Below are positions 17,223 through 25,782 of a stretch of DNA of 64,000 bases, in pieces; positions within the stretch are counted from its first letter, which is position 1, and each line of letters opens with the position of its first letter. The stretch spans positions 2,987,001 to 3,051,000 of the forward strand of contig NZ_CP102384.1 in the NCBI RefSeq assembly GCF_024628865.1. Direction: 5' to 3'. A program made the translations under genes and the position numbers. This DNA comes from Sphingopyxis sp. DBS4 (GTDB lineage Bacteria > Pseudomonadota > Alphaproteobacteria > Sphingomonadales > Sphingomonadaceae). Below the pieces are notes generated by a model that was given only the letters and a program-made list of their open reading frames with translations, was not told the origin of the DNA and did not search any database.

Positions 17223-18322
17223 CGGCACCCGAGACATCGGCCGAGACGCAGGACCAGCCGGTCGAGCGCGGGGTGCTGCCGCGCGTCGCCAAGCCCTCGG
17301 CGGGTCTTTCGACGGTGGCGATCGCTATTGGGGCGGTTGTCGCCGGGGCGGTCTTGTTTTCTGTCCTTGAGGCACGGCGAACCGCCTTGACCGCGCCTGC
17401 CGTGCGCCCCGCGCGCGCCGATCTGCTGGCGGCATCCGATGTGCCGCCGCCGCTCTACATCCCACCCGTGCAGCCGGCGGCTATGGCCATTCCGTTGACG
17501 CCCCCGGCGATTGCGGTGCCGATAACGAAGGCTCCGGATGTGCGGCTCGCGCCCTCGATGCCGCCAGCACCATCGTCTGATCTTCCACCGCCGATATCCT
17601 ATGCCCCGCCGCCTCCCGTGGCGCCGCCCCGGACGGCCTCGGGCGCGATCCTGATCGTCGATGCGTCGCAGCCGCAAGCGGCAGGCGAGCAAGGGACATC
17701 GGCGCCGGGCGGAAGCCAATCGTCCTTGGCAAGCGGCGATATCGCCGCGCGTAGCAGGGCTGGCTCCATGGCCGATCGATCGACGACCGTTCCGCAAGGC
17801 ACGCTCATCCCCGCTGTCCTCGAAACCGCGTTCAACTCGACAGGATCGGGGTTCGCGCGCGCGCTCGTGCAGCGCGACGTGCATGGGTTCGACGGCACGC
17901 GCGTCCTCATCCCGCGCGGCAGCCGGCTGATCGGCGAGTATAAGTCCGAAACCAGCCCCGGGCAGAAGCGCGCCTTCGTGACCTGGACGCGGCTGATCCG
18001 TCCCGATGGGGTGACGATTGCGATCGGGTCGCCCACGACCGACCCCGTCGGCGTCGGCGGGGTTCGTGCCAAGGTGAACAGCCACTTCTTCGAACGGTTC
18101 GCGGGTTCGATCCTGCAGACGGCCATGCTGATCGGCGGCAATCTTGCGGCGCGGTCGGCTGGAGACTCGGTTGTCGTCGCGCTGCCTGGTTCCTTCCCGA
18201 CCGCCGGCACCGCGACGCCTGCAACGCAGATTCCGCCGACGCTGAGCGTTCGCCAGGGGACGAGCATCAGCGTGTTCGTCGCGCGCGATCTCGACTTCAC
18301 CGCGGTCGAGGCGCGGCGATGA
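17219..18322 (+). CDS. virB10: VirB10/TrbI-family protein spanning both membranes
   Basis: 367 aa. A cytosolic N-terminus, one membrane helix (LSTVAIAIGAVVAGAVLFSV), and a proline-rich periplasmic stretch (about 70-150) lead to the conserved C-terminal domain with VPQGTLIPAVLETAFNSTGS, GTRVLIPRGSRLIGEY and RQGTSISVFVARDLDF. VirB10 senses ATP use at the inner membrane and gates the outer-membrane pore. It overlaps virB9 and virB11 by 4 bp each. Confidence 0.95.
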   Translation: MTAPETSAETQDQPVERGVLPRVAKPSAGLSTVAIAIGAVVAGAVLFSVLEARRTALTAPAVRPARADLLAASDVPPPLYIPPVQPAAMAIPLTPPAIAVPITKAPDVRLAPSMPPAPSSDLPPPISYAPPPPVAPPRTASGAILIVDASQPQAAGEQGTSAPGGSQSSLASGDIAARSRAGSMADRSTTVPQGTLIPAVLETAFNSTGSGFARALVQRDVHGFDGTRVLIPRGSRLIGEYKSETSPGQKRAFVTWTRLIRPDGVTIAIGSPTTDPVGVGGVRAKVNSHFFERFAGSILQTAMLIGGNLAARSAGDSVVVALPGSFPTAGTATPATQIPPTLSVRQGTSISVFVARDLDFTAVEARR

Positions 18323-19305
18323 CGGCAGGGCTTGCCGATCGGGTTTATTTAAGCAGCTATCTTGCGCCGCTAGCCTTCGCGCTTGATCGCGAAGACGTCA
18401 CCGACATCTATATCAACCGTCCCGGCGAGCTCTGGATCGAGACACTGGGTGGCAAGATCGAGCGGCATGATGTGCCGGCGCTCGATGCTGCGCTACTCCC
18501 GCGGCTTGCGCGGCAGGTGGCGGCGCTTAGTCACCAGGGGATCAGCCGCGAGCATCCTTTGCTCTCCGCAAGCCTGCCCGATGGCTCGCGTATCCAGATT
18601 GTCGCTCCGCCTGCGACGCGCGGCGAACTGGCGATCGCGATCCGCAAGCATGTCTCGGCAGCGCTGACGCTAGACGATTATGTGTCGGCCGATGCGTTCC
18701 GTAATGTTCGGACCGCTGGCGATGCGCAGTCGGCCGCGCTGGATCGCGTAAGAGGGCTGGTCGATGCCGGCGACGTCGCGGCGGCGCTGCGTGAGGCAGT
18801 GCGGGGCCGGCTCAATATCCTGATCTCGGGCGGCACCTCTTCAGGCAAGACGACCTTTCTCAATGCGCTTATTCGGGAGATCCCAGTCGAAGAGCGGCTG
18901 ATCCTGATCGAGGATACGCCCGAGATCAGGCTGGCGCATGAGAATGCGGTGGGGTTGATTGCAGCGCGGAGTGCGCTCGGCGAGGCTGCTGTCACGGCGA
19001 ACGATCTTGTGTCGGCGTCGCTCCGGATGCGGCCCGATCGGATCATTCTTGGCGAACTGCGTGGACCCGAGGCGTTCGCGTTCCTGCGCGCGATTAATAC
19101 CGGTCATCCTGGATCGATGACGACCATTCACGCCGATAGTGTCGAGCGGGCGTTCGAGCAGCTGGCATTGCTGGTTCTGGAAGGGGGGGCGACCCTGCAA
19201 AGGGAGGATATTCTCGCTTACGTGCGGACGACGGTGGATATCGTGTTGCAATTTAGCCGAGACGTTAGCGGACGGAGCGTCTCGGGGTTGTTTTTGCGTG
19301 ATTAG
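18319..19305 (+). CDS. virB11: VirB11-family traffic ATPase
   Basis: 328 aa hexameric ATPase. Walker A GGTSSGKTT at about residues 170-178, the Asp box ERLILIEDTPEI, Walker B RPDRIILGELRGPEAF and the His box NTGHPGSMTTIHAD are all present, and the N-terminal domain begins near DREDVTDIYINRPGELWIE. It switches the machine between pilus building and substrate transfer. It is the last gene of the virB unit; no VirD4-type coupling gene follows. Confidence 0.95.
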   Translation: MTAGLADRVYLSSYLAPLAFALDREDVTDIYINRPGELWIETLGGKIERHDVPALDAALLPRLARQVAALSHQGISREHPLLSASLPDGSRIQIVAPPATRGELAIAIRKHVSAALTLDDYVSADAFRNVRTAGDAQSAALDRVRGLVDAGDVAAALREAVRGRLNILISGGTSSGKTTFLNALIREIPVEERLILIEDTPEIRLAHENAVGLIAARSALGEAAVTANDLVSASLRMRPDRIILGELRGPEAFAFLRAINTGHPGSMTTIHADSVERAFEQLALLVLEGGATLQREDILAYVRTTVDIVLQFSRDVSGRSVSGLFLRD

Positions 19306-19539
19306 CCGGACCTCGACAAACGACGTAGCTTCAATTCTAGGCTGCGGTTCATTTATCGCACCGTCATCGCAATCCCCTCGGAATTCCATTTTATAGACTA
19401 ATATCTCACCTTGCCAGACTTAGGAGCGGGAAATCACGGGAAAATCGTACAGTTTATTCTAGAAAAACGAATTAACAAAGTAAAGAATACATGAATTTGC
19501 TTGGGAATACAACATCAATTGAGTGATATTTGCAAGATA

Positions 19540-19938
19540 TCATAGATTAGATTCGTTTATCTCAAATTCATTCATAGAAAATTCATCCTTTTCATAGTTT
19601 AAAATTACATTTTCCATGTCCGGTATTTTAATATTATCCTTAAAGTACAATATTATTTCTTCATCGTCACTATGATAAATAATAGATATGCTTTTCCTGT
19701 CGCCTATAGTTAAAAATATATCATCATCCATCAATCTAGACATAACACTAAATGGTACATTTTCATAGTTTTTCGTCTTATTAACCACTATCTGGTTGTT
19801 CTCTGATGTGAATATCTCTGCACGGATCGCGGATATTTTTCTAATATTATTCAACTTAAATATACTTTTTGCAAAATCCTTGTAGGTTTTACGGAAATTT
19901 TTTGAGGACTTTTCAATTTTGTAAGATCTCATTTTCAA
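19540..19938 (-). CDS. Small cytosolic protein, candidate immunity partner of Rhs protein 2
   Basis: 132 aa, acidic in the second half, with no signal peptide or membrane helix (MKMRSYKIEKSSKNFRKTYK at the start, and FSVMSRLMDDDIFLTIGDRK mid-protein). It is not recognised. The gene is strongly AT-rich against a GC-rich genome, and begins 2 bp after the stop of the Rhs 2 gene, exactly where a cognate immunity gene is expected. A cytosolic immunity protein would fit a nuclease toxin (inference). An ATG two codons later is an alternative start. Confidence 0.75.
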   Translation of the reverse strand: MKMRSYKIEKSSKNFRKTYKDFAKSIFKLNNIRKISAIRAEIFTSENNQIVVNKTKNYENVPFSVMSRLMDDDIFLTIGDRKSISIIYHSDDEEIILYFKDNIKIPDMENVILNYEKDEFSMNEFEINESNL

Positions 19939-19940
19939 TT

Positions 19941-22900
19941 TTAGTCTCCAAGTCGAAATGTCATGTCCCTAGCGTAAGTGCCAGAGCGCGTTGTTTTACT
20001 GTAGAGGGAGGCAAGAGATGACCCAGCTTTCCACACGCCTCCACTGTGACTATCTCTATCTGGCGAGATATATCTTTCGCTTCGGGGCGCTTTCATATTT
20101 ACGTACACGGGTCGATCATGCGATTCAAAATTTGTTTTTCTGTACCCCAGTGCACGAGCAACGGCGTCTGCCTCTCGATTAGTCTGAAATCGTGTTCTTT
20201 GCAGAGCTGAGACTCTTGCTTCCAGTGTCTCAACCCGCGTAGTCGTCACGGGTCCAGTGCTCTGAATCTCCGGGGCGCCCGGCTGAAGAATGTTCAACTG
20301 CCCGCGAGCAATCTCTTCCCGCACATTAAGAATACCTCCCGAGCCTGGCGGACCTCGCCTCGATCCGCCTCGGCCGCGAGGCTGAAATTCCTGAGATTTG
20401 GCAATTTGTTGGTTTCGCAGTGCATCAAAGGCAACCCCTGACGCACCAGAACAGCTATTCACGCTGCCGATCCTGGAGCCGCACCCGTCCATGGAAACCT
20501 CGCCGGTCGGATCAACACCGTTTACCGGATCATTGCCAACATAGGCATAGAGGTTCATCTGATCGTCGTAGCCGACGGGATCGGTTTGGAGGAATCTCCC
20601 CAGCGGAGGCGAGTAAATGCGCGCCTTGTAGTGATACATCCCGATCTCTGGTAGCCAGGCTTGGCCGGTGTATTGGAAGCGACCGCTGTTGCTCGGGCCG
20701 GGCATTCCATATTCGTCATATAGGTTGATGGAGGGCGCCCCGCCGGCACCGTTCGTCGCCGCGACGATCGAGCCCTGATGGTTGGCATGAAGCCACCGTG
20801 CAGTTCCACTCTGATACCAGACCAGCGGGTCGTCAAATCCGGTGTCGCTGCCATGCACATAGCGCGCGGCCAAGCTTCCCGCGGCGTCATATTCGCCGAC
20901 GAGCGCATCGCCGTCATAAAGGAAGCGGGTATTCGCAGTGCCCTTCACAACCTGCCAGAGCCGCCCTAGCGGGTCATAGGTGAGCGTCGTCCCGTTCGAC
21001 ACCGAGATCAGCCGATTCTCCGCGTCATAGGCATAGGTGCTGATGCCATCGGCCGTCAGATTGCCATTGGCGTCATAGGTGTAGGAAATGCCCCTCACAC
21101 TCGCATATTGATTGAGTCCGTTGGCCGCATAGGCCAGCGTCGTCGGCGCCGCATCCTTCCACGCATAGTCGATATTGTTCCGGGTAAAGCCGACGATCTG
21201 CGAAGCCGGATTATAGGTGATCGGGCTGACGGTCACATTGCCCGCGCCGCCGACATAGCTATCCGACTGGCTATTAAGCCGCCCCAGCGTGTCGTAGCCG
21301 TAGGTAACGCCGCTACCGAACCGTTCCGAGCGGCCGGCGATCAGACCCCGCGCATTATAGCTGAACTGATCGAGCGGAACCGATGTGCCTGCACCCTCAT
21401 AAACTCCGCTAAGCCGACCAAGCGCGTCATAGGCATAGGTGAAAGCCTGGCCATCGGGGTGAGTAAGCTGCGATCGATTGCCTGCCTCATCATAGGTCAT
21501 GGCGAGGGCCTTGGAGAACCCGCCCATGCTGATCGTGCTCGTCCGCAGCAGTCCGAACCCGTCATAACTGCTGGTCACACCGTCACCGCCGGTGGCGCCA
21601 TCGAACTTAGCGGTCAGCTGGTTGCCCATCATGTCATAGCGATAATAGACATCGCGGGTGGCGGTCGCGGGCGCGCAGGCGCCGACCTGGATCGGCGCGC
21701 AGCCATCGGGCACGACCTTCGAGATCATCCGATTGAGCCCGTCGAACGCGAAGGTCAGTGTACGCCCATCGCGGCGACGCAGCGAAGTCCGGTTGCCGAC
21801 GGCATTATAGCCATATTGCTCGTAATCGGTCGTGCTGACCGTTCCCGCTGCGGTCTTGCTCGGAAAATACCAGTGCGATTGACGGTCGTGCCCGTCATAC
21901 TGGAGCTGCGCCTTGTTGCCGTTTGCGTCGGTCACGAACTGCTGCTTGCCGTTCAGCGTATAGGTGTAGCGCACATAATTCTGAACGAGCGGGGTACCGA
22001 AGGCGCGTTGGACGGTGAGCAGTTGCCCGGCGCTATCATAATCATTGTTGGTGATGCGGTCGGGGCCTTGGGTGCCTTGCGTGCCAAGCGAGCAGGCCCC
22101 CGTCGCGGTGGCCGCCGGAAGCGCCGCCATGTTCATGCGCACCGCAGTACAGTCCGCAAGTCCGCGATTGAGGAACGACCGGTCGGTGACCTTCAGCGTC
22201 TGGCCGCCTGCCGACACCGCCTCGCGGATCAGGTAGCGCCGGCTGTCGAAGATCATGTCGGTTCGCTCGATCACCGTCAGCGTGCTGCTCGACGCGTCTG
22301 GCAACGTCCCCGTCTCGACAGCCGTCACCTGGTCGTCGGAATCGCGATAGGTGAAGCGCTTCGCGATCCGCAGGCCATTGGGCGCGAGGGCTCCGATCTC
22401 CCACGTTTTTCGGCCGATGACATCGTATCGAAAATATTGCGCGTCATCCGCGCCGGGGCGCGGGCCATCGATCGACAGCACCCGGCCCGCCGCGTCATAA
22501 CTATAACTGGTCTCGCGTGTCTGTCCGCTCGCAAGATCGACGAGGCGCTCGACCGCGGGTAGGAAGGTCTTTTCCCAATAGTCCGTTTCGGTGCGGAACT
22601 CGCCGTTGGTGCCGCAGGTGGTGCCTTCGCCGCAGACGCGCGTCCGCGTCTTGCGCGAGAGGATGCCGGCGCCGGTGTCGAACGGTGTATATTCGGCATA
22701 GGTCTTGCGCCGCACACCATCGGCATCGGCGGGATCGGTCTGCTCGGTGAGTTGGCCGTTGGCGTTGTACGCATAGTCGGTTTGCCGGTTCAGCGCATCG
22801 CGCGACCAGGTCGGCCGCCAGCACATGACCGTGCCACCACATTCGACAAAAAGACCCGTCGGCGAGAGATAGGGCGTCAGATTGACATAGACCTGCTCGC

Positions 22901-24224
22901 TCAGGCTCGCGAGGCCGGAACCCGGCTTCGCGACCGTGGTCTTCGATATGATATTGCCGGCCTTGTCCCAGCCGAGCGACACCGAGTTGCCTTCGGGCTG
23001 CGTGATCTGCGTGACCCGCATCTTGGTATCATAGGTGTAGCTCGTCTGCCGGCCCAACTCGTCCTTGACGCCGGTGATCAGATTGCGGCCGCCCGCCGCG
23101 CTGTTGATCGCTGTCCGCGCGATCGTATAGGTCTTGTGATAACCATCGGGACCGGTGGCATCGACCCTGTCGAAGACGTAATTGCCGAGCCCGGTATAAT
23201 AGGTGGGGTTCGTGTAGCTATAGCTCCACGATACACCGTCGCGGTTGACCGTGCCGATCATCGGCGCCGCACTGGGGAGACCGGTTGCCGCTGTCACCGT
23301 CAGCGTTGGAGAGGCTTCGGTCGGCAAGGTCCTTGTGAAGCTCGTCTCCTCGACATCGCTCCCGAGATTGCCAAGATTATAGCCCTGATAGAGACGGCCC
23401 GCGAGATCGGTGACCGTCCCGTTGCCGTTGTTGGTCAGTCGGCCCAGCGGTGTCGACGGATCACTCGCCTTGTAGAGCGAGACGACGCTCGGCGTGCCCC
23501 AGCCGATCTGGGTCAGATCGTTATTCTGGTAGCTGATGCTGATATAATAGCCGAGATTGGTAGATATTTTGCTGGGCCGATAGAAGGTGCGGCTGTAGGG
23601 ATCAGTGGTCAGCTTCGCCGTGTCATATTCGTAAGATATGACTTCGCCGTCCGGATATTCGATCTTCGAGGCGTAGAAGAGGCGAAGATGCTGTTGCTGC
23701 TGCGTGGGTGTCGGCAGCGTGTAGATATGGGTCAGGGTTAGTGAGTAGCGTTCGCCTGAACCCGACCTTCGATAATAGTTGCCCCCGAATGCGAGGTACG
23801 ATCCTGAGCCGGTAACGCTTTCGCACTGCTTGTGATCCGTAACCTCGAACGAACAGCGGAAGGATTCCGAGACGCCATCCGCTGTGTGGACGGTCCACGA
23901 ACCGGACCATTCGCCGCCGTCGAAATCCCGGATCTGCTCGCCCTTGATATAGGGTGCGGCATTCTGAACCCGGTCGAACTTCAGACGCGGCGCCGCCGGC
24001 ACCGAAAGGACGAGCGCATCGGGCGTCATCTTGCCGTCGATGATGTTCACCCCGTTTCGATCGGGCTCTATCTGAATAGGCGAGATCGTATTCGGGATGT
24101 CCTGGGCGCTTAGAACTTGCGGCGTGGTAACGGCGAATCCTGTGAAGACCAAGGCCACGGCATTGCGCTTGATTGACAAAAGTGCTTGAAAGAAGCTCTT
24201 TGAACCGGAAAACATATCACGCAT
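19941..24224 (-). CDS. Rhs-repeat polymorphic toxin 2 (Ntox21-like C-terminus)
   Basis: 1427 aa. N-terminal signal peptide ([20 protein letters not shown]), beta-rich N-terminal region, many YD repeats, and the Rhs core ([34 protein letters not shown]). The core is closely similar to that of Rhs 1, but the tail (about residues 1242-1427, encoded at 19941-20501) is unrelated. Its last 85 residues, with [36 protein letters not shown] and [10 protein letters not shown], resemble the Ntox21 / toxin-C family of BECR-fold RNases (match from memory). No PAAR domain. The small YD-repeat gene lies 34 bp upstream and the candidate immunity gene 2 bp downstream. Confidence 0.9.
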   Translation of the reverse strand: MRDMFSGSKSFFQALLSIKRNAVALVFTGFAVTTPQVLSAQDIPNTISPIQIEPDRNGVNIIDGKMTPDALVLSVPAAPRLKFDRVQNAAPYIKGEQIRDFDGGEWSGSWTVHTADGVSESFRCSFEVTDHKQCESVTGSGSYLAFGGNYYRRSGSGERYSLTLTHIYTLPTPTQQQQHLRLFYASKIEYPDGEVISYEYDTAKLTTDPYSRTFYRPSKISTNLGYYISISYQNNDLTQIGWGTPSVVSLYKASDPSTPLGRLTNNGNGTVTDLAGRLYQGYNLGNLGSDVEETSFTRTLPTEASPTLTVTAATGLPSAAPMIGTVNRDGVSWSYSYTNPTYYTGLGNYVFDRVDATGPDGYHKTYTIARTAINSAAGGRNLITGVKDELGRQTSYTYDTKMRVTQITQPEGNSVSLGWDKAGNIISKTTVAKPGSGLASLSEQVYVNLTPYLSPTGLFVECGGTVMCWRPTWSRDALNRQTDYAYNANGQLTEQTDPADADGVRRKTYAEYTPFDTGAGILSRKTRTRVCGEGTTCGTNGEFRTETDYWEKTFLPAVERLVDLASGQTRETSYSYDAAGRVLSIDGPRPGADDAQYFRYDVIGRKTWEIGALAPNGLRIAKRFTYRDSDDQVTAVETGTLPDASSSTLTVIERTDMIFDSRRYLIREAVSAGGQTLKVTDRSFLNRGLADCTAVRMNMAALPAATATGACSLGTQGTQGPDRITNNDYDSAGQLLTVQRAFGTPLVQNYVRYTYTLNGKQQFVTDANGNKAQLQYDGHDRQSHWYFPSKTAAGTVSTTDYEQYGYNAVGNRTSLRRRDGRTLTFAFDGLNRMISKVVPDGCAPIQVGACAPATATRDVYYRYDMMGNQLTAKFDGATGGDGVTSSYDGFGLLRTSTISMGGFSKALAMTYDEAGNRSQLTHPDGQAFTYAYDALGRLSGVYEGAGTSVPLDQFSYNARGLIAGRSERFGSGVTYGYDTLGRLNSQSDSYVGGAGNVTVSPITYNPASQIVGFTRNNIDYAWKDAAPTTLAYAANGLNQYASVRGISYTYDANGNLTADGISTYAYDAENRLISVSNGTTLTYDPLGRLWQVVKGTANTRFLYDGDALVGEYDAAGSLAARYVHGSDTGFDDPLVWYQSGTARWLHANHQGSIVAATNGAGGAPSINLYDEYGMPGPSNSGRFQYTGQAWLPEIGMYHYKARIYSPPLGRFLQTDPVGYDDQMNLYAYVGNDPVNGVDPTGEVSMDGCGSRIGSVNSCSGASGVAFDALRNQQIAKSQEFQPRGRGGSRRGPPGSGGILNVREEIARGQLNILQPGAPEIQSTGPVTTTRVETLEARVSALQRTRFQTNREADAVARALGYRKTNFESHDRPVYVNMKAPRSERYISPDRDSHSGGVWKAGSSLASLYSKTTRSGTYARDMTFRLGD

Positions 24225-24258
24225 GGCCCATCCATAAATAATATAGAATCAAAAATGA

Positions 24259-24834
24259 CTATGCACAGTCCGTCAATTTACCAAATCCGGTAAATGTAAT
24301 AAATCCGGTAGACTGTTCCCCTACAGAATTTTTTACCACATATTCGATGCTTTTAGCGCCACCCTGAAAAAGACTAAGGGTTACATTATTCCCGGATATC
24401 TGCGGCTTGGCACCCTGACCAGTAGCGACGGAGACGAGGGTGAGCGGATATTTTCCGTTCGGCGACGTGTCGTTCAGGACGGGATTGATCGTGACTTGAT
24501 CGCAGCGGTGCACCTGTCCGAGATTGTCCGTGTTCGCAATCGGATCTCCGGTTGGCGTAGGAGTCGGGGTGGGCGTTGGTGTGGGAGTAGGCGTAGGGGT
24601 CGAACTCGAACAGGTTCCCCCAGCTGCGCCGACCCTGTACGATGTCCGATTGCCGGCAGGGTCGAAACAGGCTTGCCTGACGGTTCCATTGTTCGGGCCG
24701 CCGCTATCGGTCGCCTGCACCAGTCTGCCAAGGGCGTCATATTCATAGCTGACCGTCTGGGCGCTTGAGGCTTGTAAGGAACTCACAGCAAGCGCCAGGG
24801 CAGAACAGGACAGCAGCACCGCATTCGATCGCAC
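24259..24834 (-). CDS. Secreted YD-repeat protein with Pro-Thr linker, upstream of Rhs 2
   Basis: 191 aa from a GTG at 24834, chosen because a strong GGGGGAA ribosome site lies 7 bases upstream; the longer frame would start with TTG. After a signal peptide (ending SLQASSAQ) comes one Rhs unit (VSYEYDALGRLVQATDSGGP), a Pro-Thr linker, and a C-terminal domain (GDPIANTDNLGQVHRCDQVT onward) that resembles the Ig/cadherin-like repeats of adhesins. It lies 34 bp upstream of the Rhs gene. It is the counterpart of the 74-aa protein before Rhs 1, with an extra domain. Confidence 0.75.
   Translation of the reverse strand: MRSNAVLLSCSALALAVSSLQASSAQTVSYEYDALGRLVQATDSGGPNNGTVRQACFDPAGNRTSYRVGAAGGTCSSSTPTPTPTPTPTPTPTPTGDPIANTDNLGQVHRCDQVTINPVLNDTSPNGKYPLTLVSVATGQGAKPQISGNNVTLSLFQGGAKSIEYVVKNSVGEQSTGFITFTGFGKLTDCA
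24551..24600. repeat. Short tandem repeat encoding the Pro-Thr linker
   Basis: Eight degenerate 6-bp units (GTNGGN type on the plus strand) encode an alternating Thr-Pro run on the minus strand. Unit number could change by slippage without shifting the reading frame. Confidence 0.85.
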
Positions 24835-25068
24835 GTTCAGCTTCCCCCAAGGCAAACGCTATCGCCACCACTTCGGCGAAGATGTAGCAAAGCCAATGTC
24901 GTCGATTGAAGTTCCAAGCCCCCGAGGACCGTTTCCCCTCAAACGAATCACCCCAACTAAGATAGCCTGAACCGGCCCAGCGAATTCGTCAATCCACGGA
25001 AATGTAAGCTAAAGTTACTTCGCACTCGAATGATCTGGACGACCAAAATACGCACTGAGCGTGTGCGA

Positions 25069-25770
25069 TCAGGGCTGAGGCAGCTTGACCTTGATCGAGC
25101 ATCGCACGATCTTTTTGGTCTGGCGCGCCGCTTTCTCGCAAGCCTCAAGGGTCTGTAGATTATCGCGACGCATCTCGACGGCGATCATAATCGACTTCCA
25201 GGACTCAGGATCACCCGCGCGCATCATCCGGCTACCGGCTTCCCATAAAGTCGGCTCGCCGATGATATGCGCCGCCATACTTTCGGGCATGTGCCAGCTT
25301 GTCGGCATGATGCGCAGGACGACGCCGGGCAGAAACGACCATAGCAGCATCCCGGCGAGCAAACCACCGCCTGCGGTCCACAGGAGCCGGCGGTGCTGTT
25401 CGCGAACCGCAGTGACGGTCCCGGCGAGACGCTCGATACGATGTGCGCCATTGTCGAACCGTGCGCGGGCCTGTTCGATGGCGGCGTGGTCGGACGCCCG
25501 GGCCTTCGTGCCCGCAGCGGCGATCTGGCTTGCCATCTCCTCGGGTGTAAGCTTGATGGCCGGTGATCGGGCAAAACCGTTGATCGCGGTCCGCATCCGG
25601 TCGAGCAAGGCCGACATCTCGCCGAGCGTCTCGCTATAGTCGGGAGCGGCATCGCGCTTTGCAGTAAGCCTCGTCACGGCCGCTTCGAGCAAGCCGACTT
25701 TCCGCCCAAGCTCGGCGAACGCCTGCGCGGCGGGGTCGGTATCGGAAAGTTCGGATATCTGGCTGTCCAT
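25069..25770 (-). CDS. DUF6118-like membrane protein downstream of the relaxase
   Basis: 233 aa. The N-terminal half is predicted helical/coiled coil (FAELGRKVGLLEAAVTRLTA and later HAAIEQARARFDNGAHRIER). One membrane helix (LLWTAGGGLLAGMLLWSFLP) is followed by a C-terminal segment that ends CEKAARQTKKIVRCSIKVKL. Genes of this type commonly sit right after traA in sphingomonad and rhizobial elements (recalled, family name from memory). Here it begins 12 bp after the traA stop. A role in transfer is likely but unknown. Confidence 0.7.
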   Translation of the reverse strand: MDSQISELSDTDPAAQAFAELGRKVGLLEAAVTRLTAKRDAAPDYSETLGEMSALLDRMRTAINGFARSPAIKLTPEEMASQIAAAGTKARASDHAAIEQARARFDNGAHRIERLAGTVTAVREQHRRLLWTAGGGLLAGMLLWSFLPGVVLRIMPTSWHMPESMAAHIIGEPTLWEAGSRMMRAGDPESWKSIMIAVEMRRDNLQTLEACEKAARQTKKIVRCSIKVKLPQP

Positions 25771-25782
25771 GATCGTTTCTCC

